Shown here in pieces: positions 11,623 through 23,109 of a stretch of 64,000 nucleotides of DNA. How positions within the stretch are numbered: the first letter of the stretch is position 1; each line of letters starts with the position of its first letter. The translations under genes were made by a program, and so were the position numbers. Source of the stretch: Catenaria anguillulae PL171 (Eukaryota > Blastocladiomycota > Blastocladiomycetes > Blastocladiales > Catenariaceae); assembly GCA_002102555.1 (NCBI GenBank), contig MCFL01000006.1:186001-250000 (forward strand), in the 5' to 3' direction. The notes beneath the pieces were generated by a model, which had not been told where the DNA came from, did no database searches, and saw only the letters and a list, made by a program, of their open reading frames with translations.

Positions 11623-11800
11623 ACCAATGTACACGGCGGTTCACACACAAACCTTGTATATATACTACTATACCAGCTATCCTCTCTGCCCTTCTTGTAT
11701 TGCAACAGCAATTGTCTGCATCAGCGGAGTGACCAATGTAAATAACCAAGCCGGCTCTACGGCCTGCACGACCTATAGCACTGTACGCAGTCAATGACGT

Positions 11801-13475
11801 CTATCGCGTCAAGGATTCAATGTCCGATACCAACTTGGGGGCAGCGGTCGTCAATACCCTCCTTCCCTCCCTCGTCACCACAATATTGTCTTCGATCCGA
11901 ATCCCAATCCCGTGATACTTGCTCGGGAACCGCGCATCAGCCGAAACGTAGACACCTGGCCCAAGGAATTGTGCGTGGTGATATGTGTGAGTTTGCTGTG
12001 GAACTTAGGCTCCTGGGGCACGGAACGGGAAAGAAACACACCTGGTTCTATCGTCAACACGTTCCAGGCTCCAGCTTTGCGCTCCGGGAGACCGTGGGTG
12101 TGTCATGCACATCCATACCCAAAAATGGCCAAGGTGATGGAAGTAGAGATCGCGCGCGACGACTTGCTCGTTGACGTCAAAGCCGAGAGCGTTGAGCTCG
12201 CGCGTCATGAGCGTGATACTCTTGTGGTGCACCTCGTCCAGCGATACGCTCGTCGAGATCATGTCAATGCATTCCATTTGTACATTGAGGACGGCTTGAT
12301 ACAGGTCGCGCTGAGGCTGGGTGTAGCGGCCATTGATGGGGAATGTGCGGGAAATATCGGCCGCGTAGTGACCATATTGCTGGATGGAAGACACAGGAGA
12401 AGTCGTTGTGAGCAATACACCAATGGCTATCAAGCGCAGCATCGAGGCGTACCCCTCCAGCATCCACGAGAACCAAATCGCCCGTGTTGAGCTGCATGTC
12501 GTTATTGACGTAATGCAGGATGCACGCATTCGATCCGCCAGCTACCACAGGCACATAAGCATGGTCGGTCGCACCCCGCATCTTGAAGTTGTACTGCAAC
12601 ACGGCCTCCAATTGATGCTCGGTCGACAAGCGCGGGCACTCGGCCATGGCTACGGCAAACGATTCGCCCGAAACACGCCCAGCAGTGGCCATAACTTCGA
12701 TTTCGGCGACACTCTTGACAGCCCGCATCTTTTGAATGAGTGGAGAAATAGGTCGAGTTGGTGGTGCATCAGCCGAAATCACTGCCCGCCACCATGGTTT
12801 TCCACCCGAACCGCCACTACTCGAGGTAGGATGTGATGCCCCTGAAGACGGAGTCATGTGCGCAGGATGCAAATGGCCAGACACCAAACTTGCTGGCGGA
12901 TCAAGATACATCACTGCCGACCGATCCTTTGCCTTGTCAGCCTGCAACTGCTTGAAGTATGGGTGGAAAGCTGAATTCGGGTACGCTTGATCTGCACCAA
13001 ACACACTGGTGGCCAGTTCGCGACCAGTGGCTGGACCCGACCACCGCACTTCGTAATGCGGCCGATCCTCCAGAAATAATGTATACCGATGCTGACCATT
13101 CGGCAGGTTTTCGAGGACCGCAACACAGTCTGGCTCGTCAAGACCCGTCATGTACAAGAAATCCGTGTTTTGCTGAAACGGATTAAAGATCTTTTGCGTC
13201 GCAAAAGTGGTTGGGTTCCCGACGAGGACAACGACGGCGCTTGCTGGAAGGCTGGACATGAGCTTGGCCCGCCGCTCTGAATACTCTGACGCGGGAATCC
13301 CGGCGTCAGGTGTGTGGTTGATGCAAACAGTTGCGGATGGGTATGGGCAAGCGGTTGCGTTGCGCGGGTCAGGGAAGCCGCTGAGGTGGGCGAGGGTCGA
13401 TGGAGCGAGATGAGGAAGATGCCGCACAGCTGTTGGTCGCATGATAGTTTCGTCGGACGAGTATTGGCGAAGCAC
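11801..13475 (-). CDS. ICP55: Mitochondrial intermediate-cleaving Xaa-Pro aminopeptidase (Icp55/XPNPEP3)
   Basis: M24B metallopeptidase that trims one residue from MPP-processed mitochondrial proteins. The N-terminal aminopeptidase P domain includes ASEYSERRAKLMSSLP, FNPFQQNTDFLYMTGLDEPD and LFLEDRPHYEVRWSG. The five metal ligands are visible: D in LVLVDAGG, D in YAADISRTFP, H in YFHHLGH, E in NVLTIEPGVF and E in GIGIRIEDN. An intron (about 12450-12377) separates the first two. At 12121-12125 (five A on the plus strand) one base seems missing: HHLGHF must shift to reach LGMDVHDTHGLP. The stop is at 11801-11803. A Ser/Arg-rich presequence-like stretch (MFSCLRLSKSTSRRL) lies at about 13527 in another frame, so the true start is probably upstream of 13475. 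Confidence 0.92.
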
Positions 13476-13911
13476 TCGAGGTGAGCCGGCGAGATGTCGA
13501 CTTTGAGAGTCGCAAGCATGAAAACATTGTGGAGATTCTCAAGGGGATGATTGCATTGCGATTCATATGTAGGAGATGGCCCTCCGGTAAAGATGCACGT
13601 ATTAATACAATCGCAGAACCTCAAGTGGAGTGCTGGTGTTCAAACAACGACCAAGAGGTCCACCGATCATCCATCCCACCTGCTCGCCAAGACGGGAGGC
13701 ACTGCGAGACAGAGACGAATGCATAAACACCGAGTACCGACCCACTTTTCATGGTCAGGCTATCGAAAAGCGACAGACTTGAGACCTATGCACACACACG
13801 CACCAACCTGTGCATCAAACTTCAAGTCAACCTCGCCATTCCTCGCTAAGCCACGTCGCTCGAAAGCATTCACAGTTGGAACCTACCCACACCTCACACC
13901 TGTCAGAGGAG
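13476..13911. promoter_or_regulatory. Divergent region ICP55 / SLC66A2-like gene
   Basis: About 435 bp between two divergent genes. The minus strand at about 13566-13430 encodes a mitochondrial-presequence-like peptide in a frame different from the ICP55 body, so part of this region is probably ICP55 coding sequence joined by an unseen intron or a corrected base. The rest shows no coding signal. Confidence 0.4.
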
Positions 13912-14797
13912 ATGACTTCACTAGCAGGAGATGAATCAATCGGCATCGTCGACTTGGCCATGATTTGGCTGCCTGCTGCCGCCTATTTCGATCAGGCCCG
14001 CACAATTGCCGCCAACAAGGACGTCGGAAACTTCAACCCTGCCGTGTGCGGCGTCTTGATCGTCTGCAACCTGTTTCGCGTCTTCTACTGGCTCAACGCC
14101 CGCTTTTCAACGGTACTCTTGTATCAGGTGTGTAGTAGCTATCCGTCACTTCGGTTCATGCGCCAAAGATCTCACTGCCGCAACACATCTTGTGGTTCAG
14201 AGTCTCGTCATGATTACGGCGCAGCTGCTGCTTCTCAAGTTGTGCGTCTCGGTCACGTCCAAGCGCCAGCCGTCAACCGTGGTTTACAAGTCGGTGTCGG
14301 AGTACATGTCCTCGTTTTGGACGTGGCCACGGTTCCGCCACTACGCAGTCTTTCTCGCAACGCTTGTCACGACGCTCGCGTTTTTGCATTCGGTCATCGG
14401 CAAGTCATCCGCTTATGGTGATTTCCTGGCCGCGATCGCTTTGGGAATTGAGGCATCCGTTCCAATGCCCCAGGCGTATGCCAACTGGCGCCGCAAATCC
14501 ACGTATGGCTTGTCGTTTGTCGTCTTGCTGTCCTGGTTTGGAGGCGATGGTGCGCCATCTTTCCATCTTCTGCCCTTGTGCTGTGGCACTCTCTAATCCG
14601 CCGTTTCTTTCGATTTGCATCGCATTTCAGCATTCAAGATCGGATACTATGTCCAAACAAGCGCTCCCCTTCCATTCTTGGCGTGTGGCGTCGTTCAGTT
14701 CCTGGTTGACATTGTCATTTGTCTACAAGTTCTCAAGTACTCTGTCTACACAGCTGTTGGCTCTGCCCATGGACCACAAAGTGTTTCCATGAACTGA
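13912..14797 (+). CDS. SLC66A2: PQ-loop membrane protein, SLC66A2/PQLC1 (yeast Any1) family
   Basis: Seven-helix PQ-loop protein; the yeast relative Any1 antagonises phospholipid flippases at endosome/Golgi membranes. Three exons fit perfectly: 13912-14127, 14201-14549 and 14631-14797, with GT...AG junctions. The sequence shows VGNFNPAVCGVLIVCNLFRV, a second PQ-type loop in GIEASVPMPQAYANWRRKST, and the conserved LSWFGGDAFKIGYYVQ followed by PLPFLACGVVQFLVDIVI. The last GGDA-FKIGYY junction is formed only by splicing exon 2 to exon 3. The predicted length of about 243 residues is a little shorter than animal PQLC1 (~270). Membrane topology and exact compartment are inferred from the family. 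Confidence 0.88.
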
Positions 14798-15205
14798 TTC
14801 AAGCAATCAGTCCCGCTTCCAAATACATCCACGTATCAGCGGGTATACCAAAGCATTTTCACAATCAAGCGTTCAGTGTATTGTTTTCGTCAGCGCAAGA
14901 AGTTTCGGCACTTGTCCAGAGGAGTGAATCATCGGAGGAGCGGACGGAATATGGGAACGGTGGCAAGAAGCTCAAGTTGGGCGGACACATGTGGATTCGG
15001 CGTCGAGCAGTAGCTATCGCCAAGAGCAGAGAGCTCGGCACTTGTGTCCACCGATGACCAGCATTTGGCCATTTCAAGTGGTCGACGGATTTGTCTCCGG
15101 CAGACGGATTTGAATCCGGTGACTCACTCTCAACTATATAGCTTTTACAATGTAAACATCAAAGAAGTCGACCAAGTCCATGCAATACCCAGCTTGCTCA
15201 TCAAC
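14798..15205. other. Intergenic spacer with small hairpins
   Basis: About 400 bp between two plus-strand genes. Near 15085-15120 there are two small perfect hairpins (GTCT...AGAC and GGATTTGAATCC) just upstream of a TATATAG sequence at about 15134 and the SLD5 start. They do not form a tRNA. No coding signal is seen. Confidence 0.4.
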
Positions 15206-16207
15206 ATGTCCTCTTCGCCTGATCTCAACCCGGCACCCTATTTTGGCGGGACCGATGCCCAAGACGGCGCCTTTGATCAACCATTCCAGCCAGACCGAAA
15301 CAGCCCTACACCTCTTCCGGGTCTTGACGACGACGACGACGACGACGACGACCACAGTCATGGCGGTGCAGCAGATACAAGACACATCCGACACCCACTG
15401 GATGACGAAGACGACGAGCAGAAGCCACTTGATGTGGTCACGTCGGCGTGGATCAACGAACGATTTGCCCCAGAGCTGCTGCCATTTGCCAAGCAGGCGG
15501 TGCACGACCTCATTGAGTTGATGAACTACCAGGTATATACGCTGGATTGCTGCTTTGCGCATCCGACAACACCGAACTCTAAGGACTCACACGGGCGTGG
15601 TTGCTGTTATGTTTTGTTGATTAGGAGGAGGAATTATTCGATTCTCATCAGGACATGAGCCAAGTCATCAAGGCCATGGAAGTGGAGCGAATCAAGTTTG
15701 TGCTGCGTCGCTATCTCAGTACACGAATGGCCAAGGTATAGCTTTTTTTTTTTAATTCTCTCTTTTGTGTCTGTTGTGCAAGTGATCCGCCAACTGACAG
15801 TGTCATTGATTTGCAATCTTGTCCAGCTCCAAAAGTTCGCCCTCTATTACGGACACCCGTCCAACGAACGCCCCTCTCTCGACATTTTAAGTCCAGCTGA
15901 ATACCGCTTTGTCAACGAGTACGCAGACATGGTGCGCACCAGTATGCATGACACGGTCATCAAGAACTTGCCGCCGGATTTCCGCACATTTGACCAAGAG
16001 CAGGATCCAGACGACGTGCAGCTGCCCGAAACGGTGGTAGGTCCACCAATGGATGCGGCCGTGTTTGTGCGAGTGGACCGGGAAGTGGGGGACCATTTGC
16101 TGCCCGAGGACGATGAGGCCATCACCATGGCGGAGGGGGGCAAGTTTTTGGTGCGTTATGTGGGTGTGCGAAGACTCGTCAAGGAAGGGAAGGTGAGCAT
16201 GATATGA
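15206..16207 (+). CDS. SLD5: GINS complex subunit Sld5
   Basis: Subunit of the GINS tetramer (Sld5-Psf1-Psf2-Psf3), part of the CMG helicase with Cdc45 and MCM2-7 at replication forks. Three exons fit exactly: 15206-15532, 15625-15735 and 15827-16207, giving 272 residues with no frame break. An acidic N-terminal extension (nine consecutive Asp in PGLDDDDDDDDDHSHGG) precedes the helical A domain: WINERFAPELLPFAKQAVHD, then VERIKFVLRRYLSTRMAK and LQKFALYYGH. Then come SPAEYRFVNEYADM and the C-terminal B domain with VFVRVDREVGDHLL, then the closing GGKFLVRYVGVRRLVKEGKV. The animal protein is ~223 residues; the excess is the acidic N-terminus. Convergent with LSM3 (107 bp gap). Confidence 0.93.
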
Positions 16208-16314
16208 TTGGAGGGAGGCGTGTTATTGCGGGTTGGATGGAATGTTTATTGTTTGACACGAGCGGTGGTAGCGTATGTACAAAGGGGAGTTTCTTGAAGG
16301 AATCGGGATGCCGA

Positions 16315-16655
16315 CTAGGGAGCGACCGATGGAGAGACGAGAATAACGCCGTCTCCGCGGACAAAGAGCATGTCGACGTTGCGCTTGGTCTGAATGACAA
16401 GATGGAGAGTGAGAATGAATGGGTCTACTTGCGATCAGATCGCCACGGAGACAATGGTACCTCAGTCAGTGAGCTGTCTTCGGATACAGACGTGATGGAC
16501 TCTGTGACGTTGCCGAGAATCATGTTGAGATGTTCGTCGTAGGCATGGAGCTTGCCCTTGAGGATGCGGTTCCCCCTGAGCTTGACAAGGACGGGCTCAT
16601 CGAGGGCGAGCTTGATGAGGTCGATGGGGAGTTGGATGGTGCGCAGTTCGGCCAT
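16315..16655 (-). CDS. LSM3: U6 snRNA-associated Sm-like protein LSm3
   Basis: Component of the LSm2-8 ring that binds the U6 snRNA 3' end and of the LSm1-7 mRNA-decay ring. Two exons: 16655-16461 and 16389-16315, joined by a GTACCA...CAG intron in phase 0, giving 89 residues, the usual size. The Sm1 motif is in LIKLALDEPVLVKLRGNRIL and the loop in GKLHAYDEHLNMILGNV. The Sm2 motif comes from exon 2 (NVDMLFVRGDGVILVSP). The chosen start (MAELRTIQLPIDLIK) matches the family; an upstream in-frame Met at 16733 would add a Ser/Ala-rich stretch and is less likely. Confidence 0.94.
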
Positions 16656-17053
16656 GGCGACGGTGCGGAGAGTATTGCTCGAGGTGTCTGTTGAGGCGGG
16701 TCCAGGTGCACTGGTAGCGAGCGAGCATTGCAACTACAATATTAATTGCAACGTTAACTGACAGCGGTTAACAGTTCTTTCTTAAATATTGGCACAATCT
16801 GAAAGAAGCTGCAAGGAACAAAGGACGGACGATCGGCGGCCGCATTCAGCACCAATTTAAGGCGAGCGCTTGGCCGACCAACGTTGCCACTTCCATCGTC
16901 CGTAGTTGAGCAATATTGAGATGTGGCCCGTCAGCGTCAGCGACTCATGTCATCCAGACCTTGCTATGTATGTAAGCGGAAACATGAAGCAATCCCTCTT
17001 CATCTTCATAACAGAATCAGTTTAGTTTTCGCCTCGCCTCGCCTCGCCTCACC
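16656..17053. promoter_or_regulatory. Divergent intergenic region LSM3 / GRAM-VASt gene
   Basis: About 400 bp between divergent start codons. It contains a short CCTCG tandem repeat at about 17032-17050 immediately before the plus-strand start. No coding signal is seen. Confidence 0.35.
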
Positions 17054-20000
17054 ATGGAAGCCTTTCCCTCCGCGTCGCCTTCGCCTTCGCCCTCGCCGTC
17101 TCCCCCACCCACAGGGACAGGGGTGGCGGGTGCAACCACACAACCGCAAATACCTGCCGCGGACTCTGCCCGCGATTCCACCGTCACTGCGACAGCGCCA
17201 CCAACCAGCGCAACAACTCGTGACCGTTCTCATTCTACTCCCCCCTCCAACCTGCTCTCGACCCTTGCAGCCGTCATGGCTTCGTCGCCCTCGTCTGTCA
17301 TTCCCACGACATCACCTGCTCCTATTCCCATTCCCTCGCCGACGGGTGCCGCATCGCACTCTCAGAGCCCGAGTACGACGGGCGCTGCAGCAACTGTCTT
17401 CACGTCCTTGACAATCATGATCATCCTATATCCCTTGCGGCCATTGCTGCTCACAAGCGCAAGTCGCGCTCCATTGGCAACATTCACGCACTCCATAGCG
17501 TTTCCGAAAATGTCGTGTCTGTTTCCCCAACCAACGATTCCGACCCGCTTGGCCGCCGTCGTTCGTCGATCGCGTCGAATATCAGTTCAAATGCGGGCGT
17601 TGTTCCTGGTCAACATGAACCGACTGTACCACCCCCAGTCCCTCCAATTCCATTGCCCACGGGCTACTCAACACTCTGCCGAGGTCTCCCTCGGATGGCT
17701 TGCGCAACTCGCCCAACCGCCCAAACTCCGTCATGATGGGCACCACAGCTGCCGCAGACATTGCGCCGGCCAATCCAGAGCATCATGTTTCCCTCAGTCC
17801 AGAAGAGCCTCCGAAACAACCTTCAAGCGACGATGCGCCAGAGGGCCCGCTACATCGCGGCCGCTCCCTCCGTTACGGTGGCCGATACTCAACATTCGAT
17901 GAACCCCCAAACATCTGCCCATGATGGCGGTCGCAACAAAGCTGGCGAAGACCCGGATGACGTTGGCGTCAGTACCACCAATATCCATCAAGCATCGTCG
18001 TCACAGCAAGAGCCGCCAACACACTCAACCAGTGGCACCCTTGCCAAGCTGCAGCGGCGGTTTCAGCGGCACTTTCCAGCACTGTCGGCCGAAACTGTCA
18101 TTTCTGCCCATTCCTGCTCCATGGAAAAGATGAACAAGGAGGAGCATTGGGTTGGCCGCATGTACATTACCGATCGCCACTTGTGCTTCCAGGGCAAGCT
18201 TGACAAGTACATTGCAAAGGTCAACGTCAGATACGCAGACGTGATTAGCGTCCAATCTTTGAGGGATGGAGCTAGCGCGGGCAGTGAAGACGGCGGTGGG
18301 GCGGGACCCGTCGTCGGAGTCAAGGTCATGTCGCTCGTTTCAAAGGTGCATTCCCCATGTTTGTGTTGCCGACACTTGGGTTCGCGCATTCTCACCTTGG
18401 TCTTGTTGACAGTATTCCTTTTCCAACTTTCAAAATGGGCATGTGCCCGTGCAAGAGATCCGTACACAATGGCAAGCGACCCAGAGCCATGCGGTATGCA
18501 CATCATCCGTCTTGGTTACATCTTCGGCACGCTCCTTACCCTCTTGAACTACAGGCTGCACTTCAACAGGCCAGCCAACGCCGCCTGGACATCTTAATGC
18601 GACCGCCTTCCATTGTGGCGCCAATTGAACCTGCGACCGCGCCAACTTCCACCCAGACACAGTTGCCGCCCCCCGTCAACAGCAGTAGACCGCTGGTCGC
18701 CCCTCCACCTGCCCGCCCGCTTCCAATCCCCAAACCGTCTCCCGCACGCTCTGCAACCACATTGGCCGCCCCCTCTGCCGCCACCGCAACAGCTGTACTC
18801 GTTGCCCCCGAGCCCAAACATTCCGCTCAACCTTCATCTGGTATCGCAGTCATGACGCATCCAACAGGTTACAACCCTGGGCTGTCCGCTTCTCGACCGT
18901 CCACCTCCAGCGGTTCCATCAGCAACACCACATCCATTCCCACGCTCACTGGCATTGCACCCATTGGCGGAACTCCCCCAGTGCTTAACGCACCTGCAGC
19001 CATTGTCAACGGTGGCGCTTTGGTTGTTCCCGCCCCTAGTGTTCCCGCCCCATTGCCCCCAGTGGCCCAATCAACCGGAAACGGATCATCCTCGTCCATG
19101 CAACTGTCGGCCATTCCGAGCATGGAAGCTACAGCGGGAACAGCGGGCACTGCGTTCCGTGGATTCTTCAATCGTATGGTCAAGTCAAAACGCTCAGAGT
19201 CGGCCACCGGCTCTGGATCCATGTCAACCTCGAATAACGCCGCAGTGATGGCCGCGGCGGCTGCCGCTGTCGCAGCAGGCCCACCTGCATCGTCGTCATC
19301 TTCGTCCTCGTCATCTAAGTCTGTGACCAAGGCGAGCGAAAAGAATGGCAGTCGCGACGTTGCTCCGTCGACATCCTCGTCCGACGTGGCACTGGCACTG
19401 AATGCTTCAGCAACAGCCAGACCAGCCGCTCCAGCCAAGCCCGTCAAGTGTACAAGTCTGCCTGTCCTTGCACCTCGCTCACGCCACTCAAACACACCGT
19501 TCTGGCACCTGTCCTTGTTCCAACTTCCGCCAAACAAGTATGGCTTGCGCTCTTTGGCCCTTCTGCGCCAGTGTACCAGTCAGCGCACAAGACGCGCGAA
19601 ACGGAGCGCATGGATTTACCAGAGTGGCCTACGCCAACTCAAACGACGTGCCCGTGGCTGGTACGCAACGCACAGTCTCGTACAGGATTTCGTTCTACCT
19701 CCCGCTCAAGGGAAGCAGTCGGCCGATTCGACCGAAACACAAAAGGTCATTTCGGTTTCCCCTACTGACGGGTCCACATCTCCAACCGCTTGGATTGTCG
19801 AGTATTCGACGAAAACCCCGGACGTCCCTTCGGGTAGTTCGTTTACCACGCAAGCGCGCGTATGTGTCAACCAAGTCGGCCCCAACAAGACCAGCGTCCA
19901 TGTCCAATTTGCAGTCAACTTTCACGAAAAGGTTCGGTTCATCCAAGGTCAAATTGAGCAAGGTGGAGTGGATGGTTGCACGGCATTGTGGAAGGAGATT

Positions 20001-20681
20001 GCTCAAGGGCTCAAGACAGTTGCGGCCGACGCGGAAGATCTTGAATCGGCGGCCTCTGCCCCGGCCATGAATATGCCGTCGCCCCTCATGGAAGAGCCGA
20101 TTGTAATCGAAGCGCCAGCATCGGAAGGCCCGATTGCCTCGTCGGTACCTGGATCCGCCGTGGGTTCGCCGAGCAAGACGGGCGTTGCGGGCAGCCCAGC
20201 AACTCGTCGTCAACCACTGGCCATTTTGCATTCTGGATCTGTCGTGGTCGAGCGCCTGGTGCGCTTGGTCGTGTCCAACCCAGGAAGCTGAAAAAGTATT
20301 TGCTCATTACGGCCATCATCATGACGCTGGTCAATGCCTTTATGCCGTGTGGTTGGCCGGTCAGGTAGTTTCGCTGTTGCCGACCTGTCTACTGGTCTTC
20401 GATCCGCAAATCAACGCGCGCAGCTTGCTTCACCACCGTCGACCCCAACTCCGACGGTGACCTCGGCTCCAAAGGCACGCGAGACCAATACACCAAACGC
20501 GTCGAGTGTGGGCAAGGAATCGAGCGAGCTTGTCAAGGGAGGAGGCCAAAAGGATGCGGCAGCCATCTTGCTGGATACATGGTCAAAGTCCTTGCAAGCG
20601 AGGGCAGAGTCATTACAGGCAGAGCTGAGCGCGTTGCGTGCTGCAGCTGCGGTAGTTGGAGGAGATTCCCAGAAACGGTGA
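17054..20681 (+). CDS. GRAM-VASt sterol-transfer protein (Lam/Ysp/GRAMD1 family), frame-disrupted
   Basis: ER-anchored sterol transporter at membrane contact sites. Domain order fits Lam proteins: a long Ser/Pro/Thr-rich N-terminus, a GRAM domain at about 18040-18290 (FQRHFPALSAETVISAHSCS, HWVGRMYITDRHLCFQGKL), a disordered linker, a VASt/StART-like domain at about 19450-20030 (ACPCTSLTPLKH, AKQVWLALFGPSAPVYQ, GFTRVAYANSNDVPVAGTQR, TVSYRISFYLPLKG, NKTSVHVQFAVNFHEKVRF), and a C-terminal membrane segment (KKYLLITAIIMTLVNAF) with a final coiled coil. The coding potential moves between frames many times. In the VASt domain three steps at about 19440, 19612 and 19710 each need one added base in CCC, GG and GGG. 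Further shifts occur near 17400, 17650, 17920 and 20240. An intron probably splits the GRAM domain after VMSLVSK (about 18343). The family call is firm; exact exons are not. Confidence 0.8.
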
Positions 20682-20846
20682 TTGATTTTTCTCTTGTGGA
20701 TATTCATATACATGCCATTCAAATTTTCCCATACAATTTTCGCAGACATATACAATGTTTGGCAATCACCTCATTCTTGGGACAGTCCGTCGATTATCAC
20801 ACCAGAGGGAACAAGGGTAATTGTAATGGGACATTACGATAGGGAA

Positions 20847-22020
20847 TCAAATCGGACTGGTTGGCAGTTGCAACATGGTAGCATATCTTGACAATAGCTT
20901 GACAATCTGCAGTGAGGCATCCAACAACTCTTCTTTGGCCGCAAACAGAATACCTGCTGTCAGCATCGACTGCAGAATCTTCGCCGTGAAACCCTTGTAC
21001 AGCCCGACCACGCCTTCATCAACGACAATCTCAACCAACTCACCAATAACTGGAATGCGGAAGAATTTGGCAAGGACCGACTGCTGCGGGTGCTGGGCCA
21101 CAATTGCTCTCTTGCGATCTGTTCCGAATTGCCCTCGAGACTTGAGTACCAAAGAAGGGTATGTGATCGTGGTTGCAACGAGTTTGGCGACGGCGCTGAG
21201 GGTAAAGATGACCGAGGGGCCGAGGCTCGTGGCAGCTGCGTTGCTTGAGCAGGTGCTGGAGATGAATTCCGCCTCGCAAGCGACATGAAGCGCCTCAGCC
21301 CAACCACGTGCTTGCTCGAATACCACGAACTGGATAATCGGATTGATCTGTGTCGTGTGCAGCGCAGCTATTCTTCAGCTGCGTGTGTTCAATTGGTCCA
21401 CAGAAAGAGATAACGGTCGTCAGTACCACCAGGACCAACGCAGGCAGCAGCCCATGCCAAAGAGCACCGATTCCATCATGCTGGATAATGTCGAGGACGA
21501 TCTCCCAGGCGGACTTGGACTGTGGGAGACTTTTCGGTTCCTTCACATCACCCTCAACCACCTCTTCTCGCTCCGACTGGCACATGCACCTTGTATTCAC
21601 GACCCAAATGGGATTCGACACAACCACCGCAGCCGCGCCTGCGACCGCGCTCGCCACCATCGACTCGTACGCGGACAAGGTCCGCATCGTTCCGTTGGGG
21701 CCATCGGCCGAGGACAAATACGTTGACTTGACTTGCTGCAAGACGCCAAAGTAAATGAAGTTTGTCACGGTCACTCCAAAGAGCGCCGAATGCACTCCTG
21801 CGTAGAGACTGGAGAAGCCCTTGCTCGCGATTGTTTGACGAAAGGTGTCGAGGAGGCCAAATTGTTTGTCAAGGGGATTGGAATTGTTGGAATCGTCGCG
21901 ACGCTTTGATGGCTGGACTTGGCTTCGGCTGGAAAGGGTAATGAGAGGGTATGTCACCAATGTCGAGACAATACCGCCCGCGGCTCCAGAAACCGCATGC
22001 GCAAGGTTAAGATGTGACAT
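20847..22020 (-). CDS. Peroxisomal adenine-nucleotide/CoA-type carrier (PMP47/Ant1/SLC25A17 family)
   Basis: Mitochondrial-carrier-family protein of the peroxisomal branch, importing ATP (and related cofactors) for fatty-acid activation. Two exons: 22020-21427 and 21347-20847, with a GTACTG...CAG phase-0 intron, giving 364 residues. The three carrier repeats have the branch-specific signatures lacking the usual acidic residue: TYPLITLSSRSQ, SNPIWVVNTR and TYPSLVLKSRGQ. PSLVLV-type helix 4 leading to NPIIQFVVFEQ across the splice junction and the GFTAKILQSMLTAGILFAAKE ending are typical of PMP47/PMP34. The reading frame is intact. The gene is convergent with the GRAM-VASt gene (166 bp gap). 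Substrate is inferred from the family. Confidence 0.9.
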
Positions 22021-23109
22021 TATTGCATGTGGCAAAGAGTGATGAAGGGACACGCAGCGGCGGGACAAGCAACAACATCAAATCCGCGTGTGTGACCTGC
22101 CATAGTGAGACAGAATTGCATATAGTCATAGAAATACACGAATGTAATTCGAGACGGGGGACAACAGGTGAGCTTCCTGAGAGCATTCTTGATCTCCTTT
22201 CGGTTTGATAGCCCATGCGCGGTTGGCTCGACAACTGGACAACATGAGTTCTTGGGTTGGGCAGTGGTGACTTGGACTTGGCACTCGTTCAACACAGAGC
22301 GAGTGTGGACCAGCTTGGTGGCCGGTTGGCAAATGGAAATGTTTGGCCTGCTTCGTTGCCAGAAGGCCGAGACTTGCCCTTTGGTCACCGACGGCAGCAG
22401 GGCAAGTAAAAAAACAAGGTGAGTCTACTTGGATAATGGCCCTCTGGTCCACGGGGAGAAGAACTCGACTGTGCACAATTCAGTCCCAAAACATCCACCT
22501 GCCCGTGCGCCATCTCAGCTGTATACTTGAGTTGCAACGATCCCTCCGCCTCCGCAACACGCCACCAATCCAAAGCGCCCGACCCAAGGAGGCCCCAACC
22601 GCGAGACATCAAGGAGCAGTGATTCGTCCTGGCACAACTGTGTCCATCGCAAGTGAGGTGACTTTGGCCCGTGCGTTGCGTGGAATAGTCTCCTCCGACC
22701 GTCCTGACTGGGCTTACGCATCGAGTCTGTGGATGTCAGGCGAGTTGGCTTGCGATGGACGCGGGACTCGATTCGGGCCGTAAATCGCGGGCGCAGGAAA
22801 CGGAAGCGACGACGACGGTGTGATGCCAGCGAGGAAAATTGTGAGCATGTGCGGTACTGCTACAAGTTGCGATGGCTTTGAAGGCGACGGATTCGAACTT
22901 CGTACTTGCTGGAGCCCTTGATCGCAGACCCAGTTGGAGTAGCACAATGTGAGCAAGTCGACAAGCAAGAAAGCAACAATTCATGGCAGATACATCAACA
23001 GACAGCAACAACAAGGGAAAGACAAGGGCCAATAGCAAAGGAAAACAAACAAACGGGTATGCGCAAATGAAAAGAAAGACAACAATGAACCAAAATCATC
23101 AACAATCAT
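22021..23109. other. Intergenic, no gene seen
   Basis: About 1.1 kb between the carrier start and the MCM4 3' end. Several short frames overlap on both strands without protein-like composition. A GATTCGAACTTC motif at about 22890 resembles a tRNA T-loop, but flanking bases do not form tRNA stems. The part nearest 22020 should contain the carrier promoter. Confidence 0.5.

Noticed and set aside
15060-15130. Possible tRNA upstream of SLD5 (TTGGCC, GGATTTGAATCC)
   Set aside because: It forms only two small isolated hairpins; acceptor and anticodon stems are absent.
15322-15352. GAC trinucleotide repeat as a microsatellite of interest
   Set aside because: It encodes the acidic Asp tract of Sld5, in frame and functionally plausible.
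22855-22945. Possible tRNA on the minus strand (GTTCGAATCC-like T-loop)
   Set aside because: The bases flanking the loop do not pair into a T-stem, and no D-arm or anticodon arm can be placed around it.
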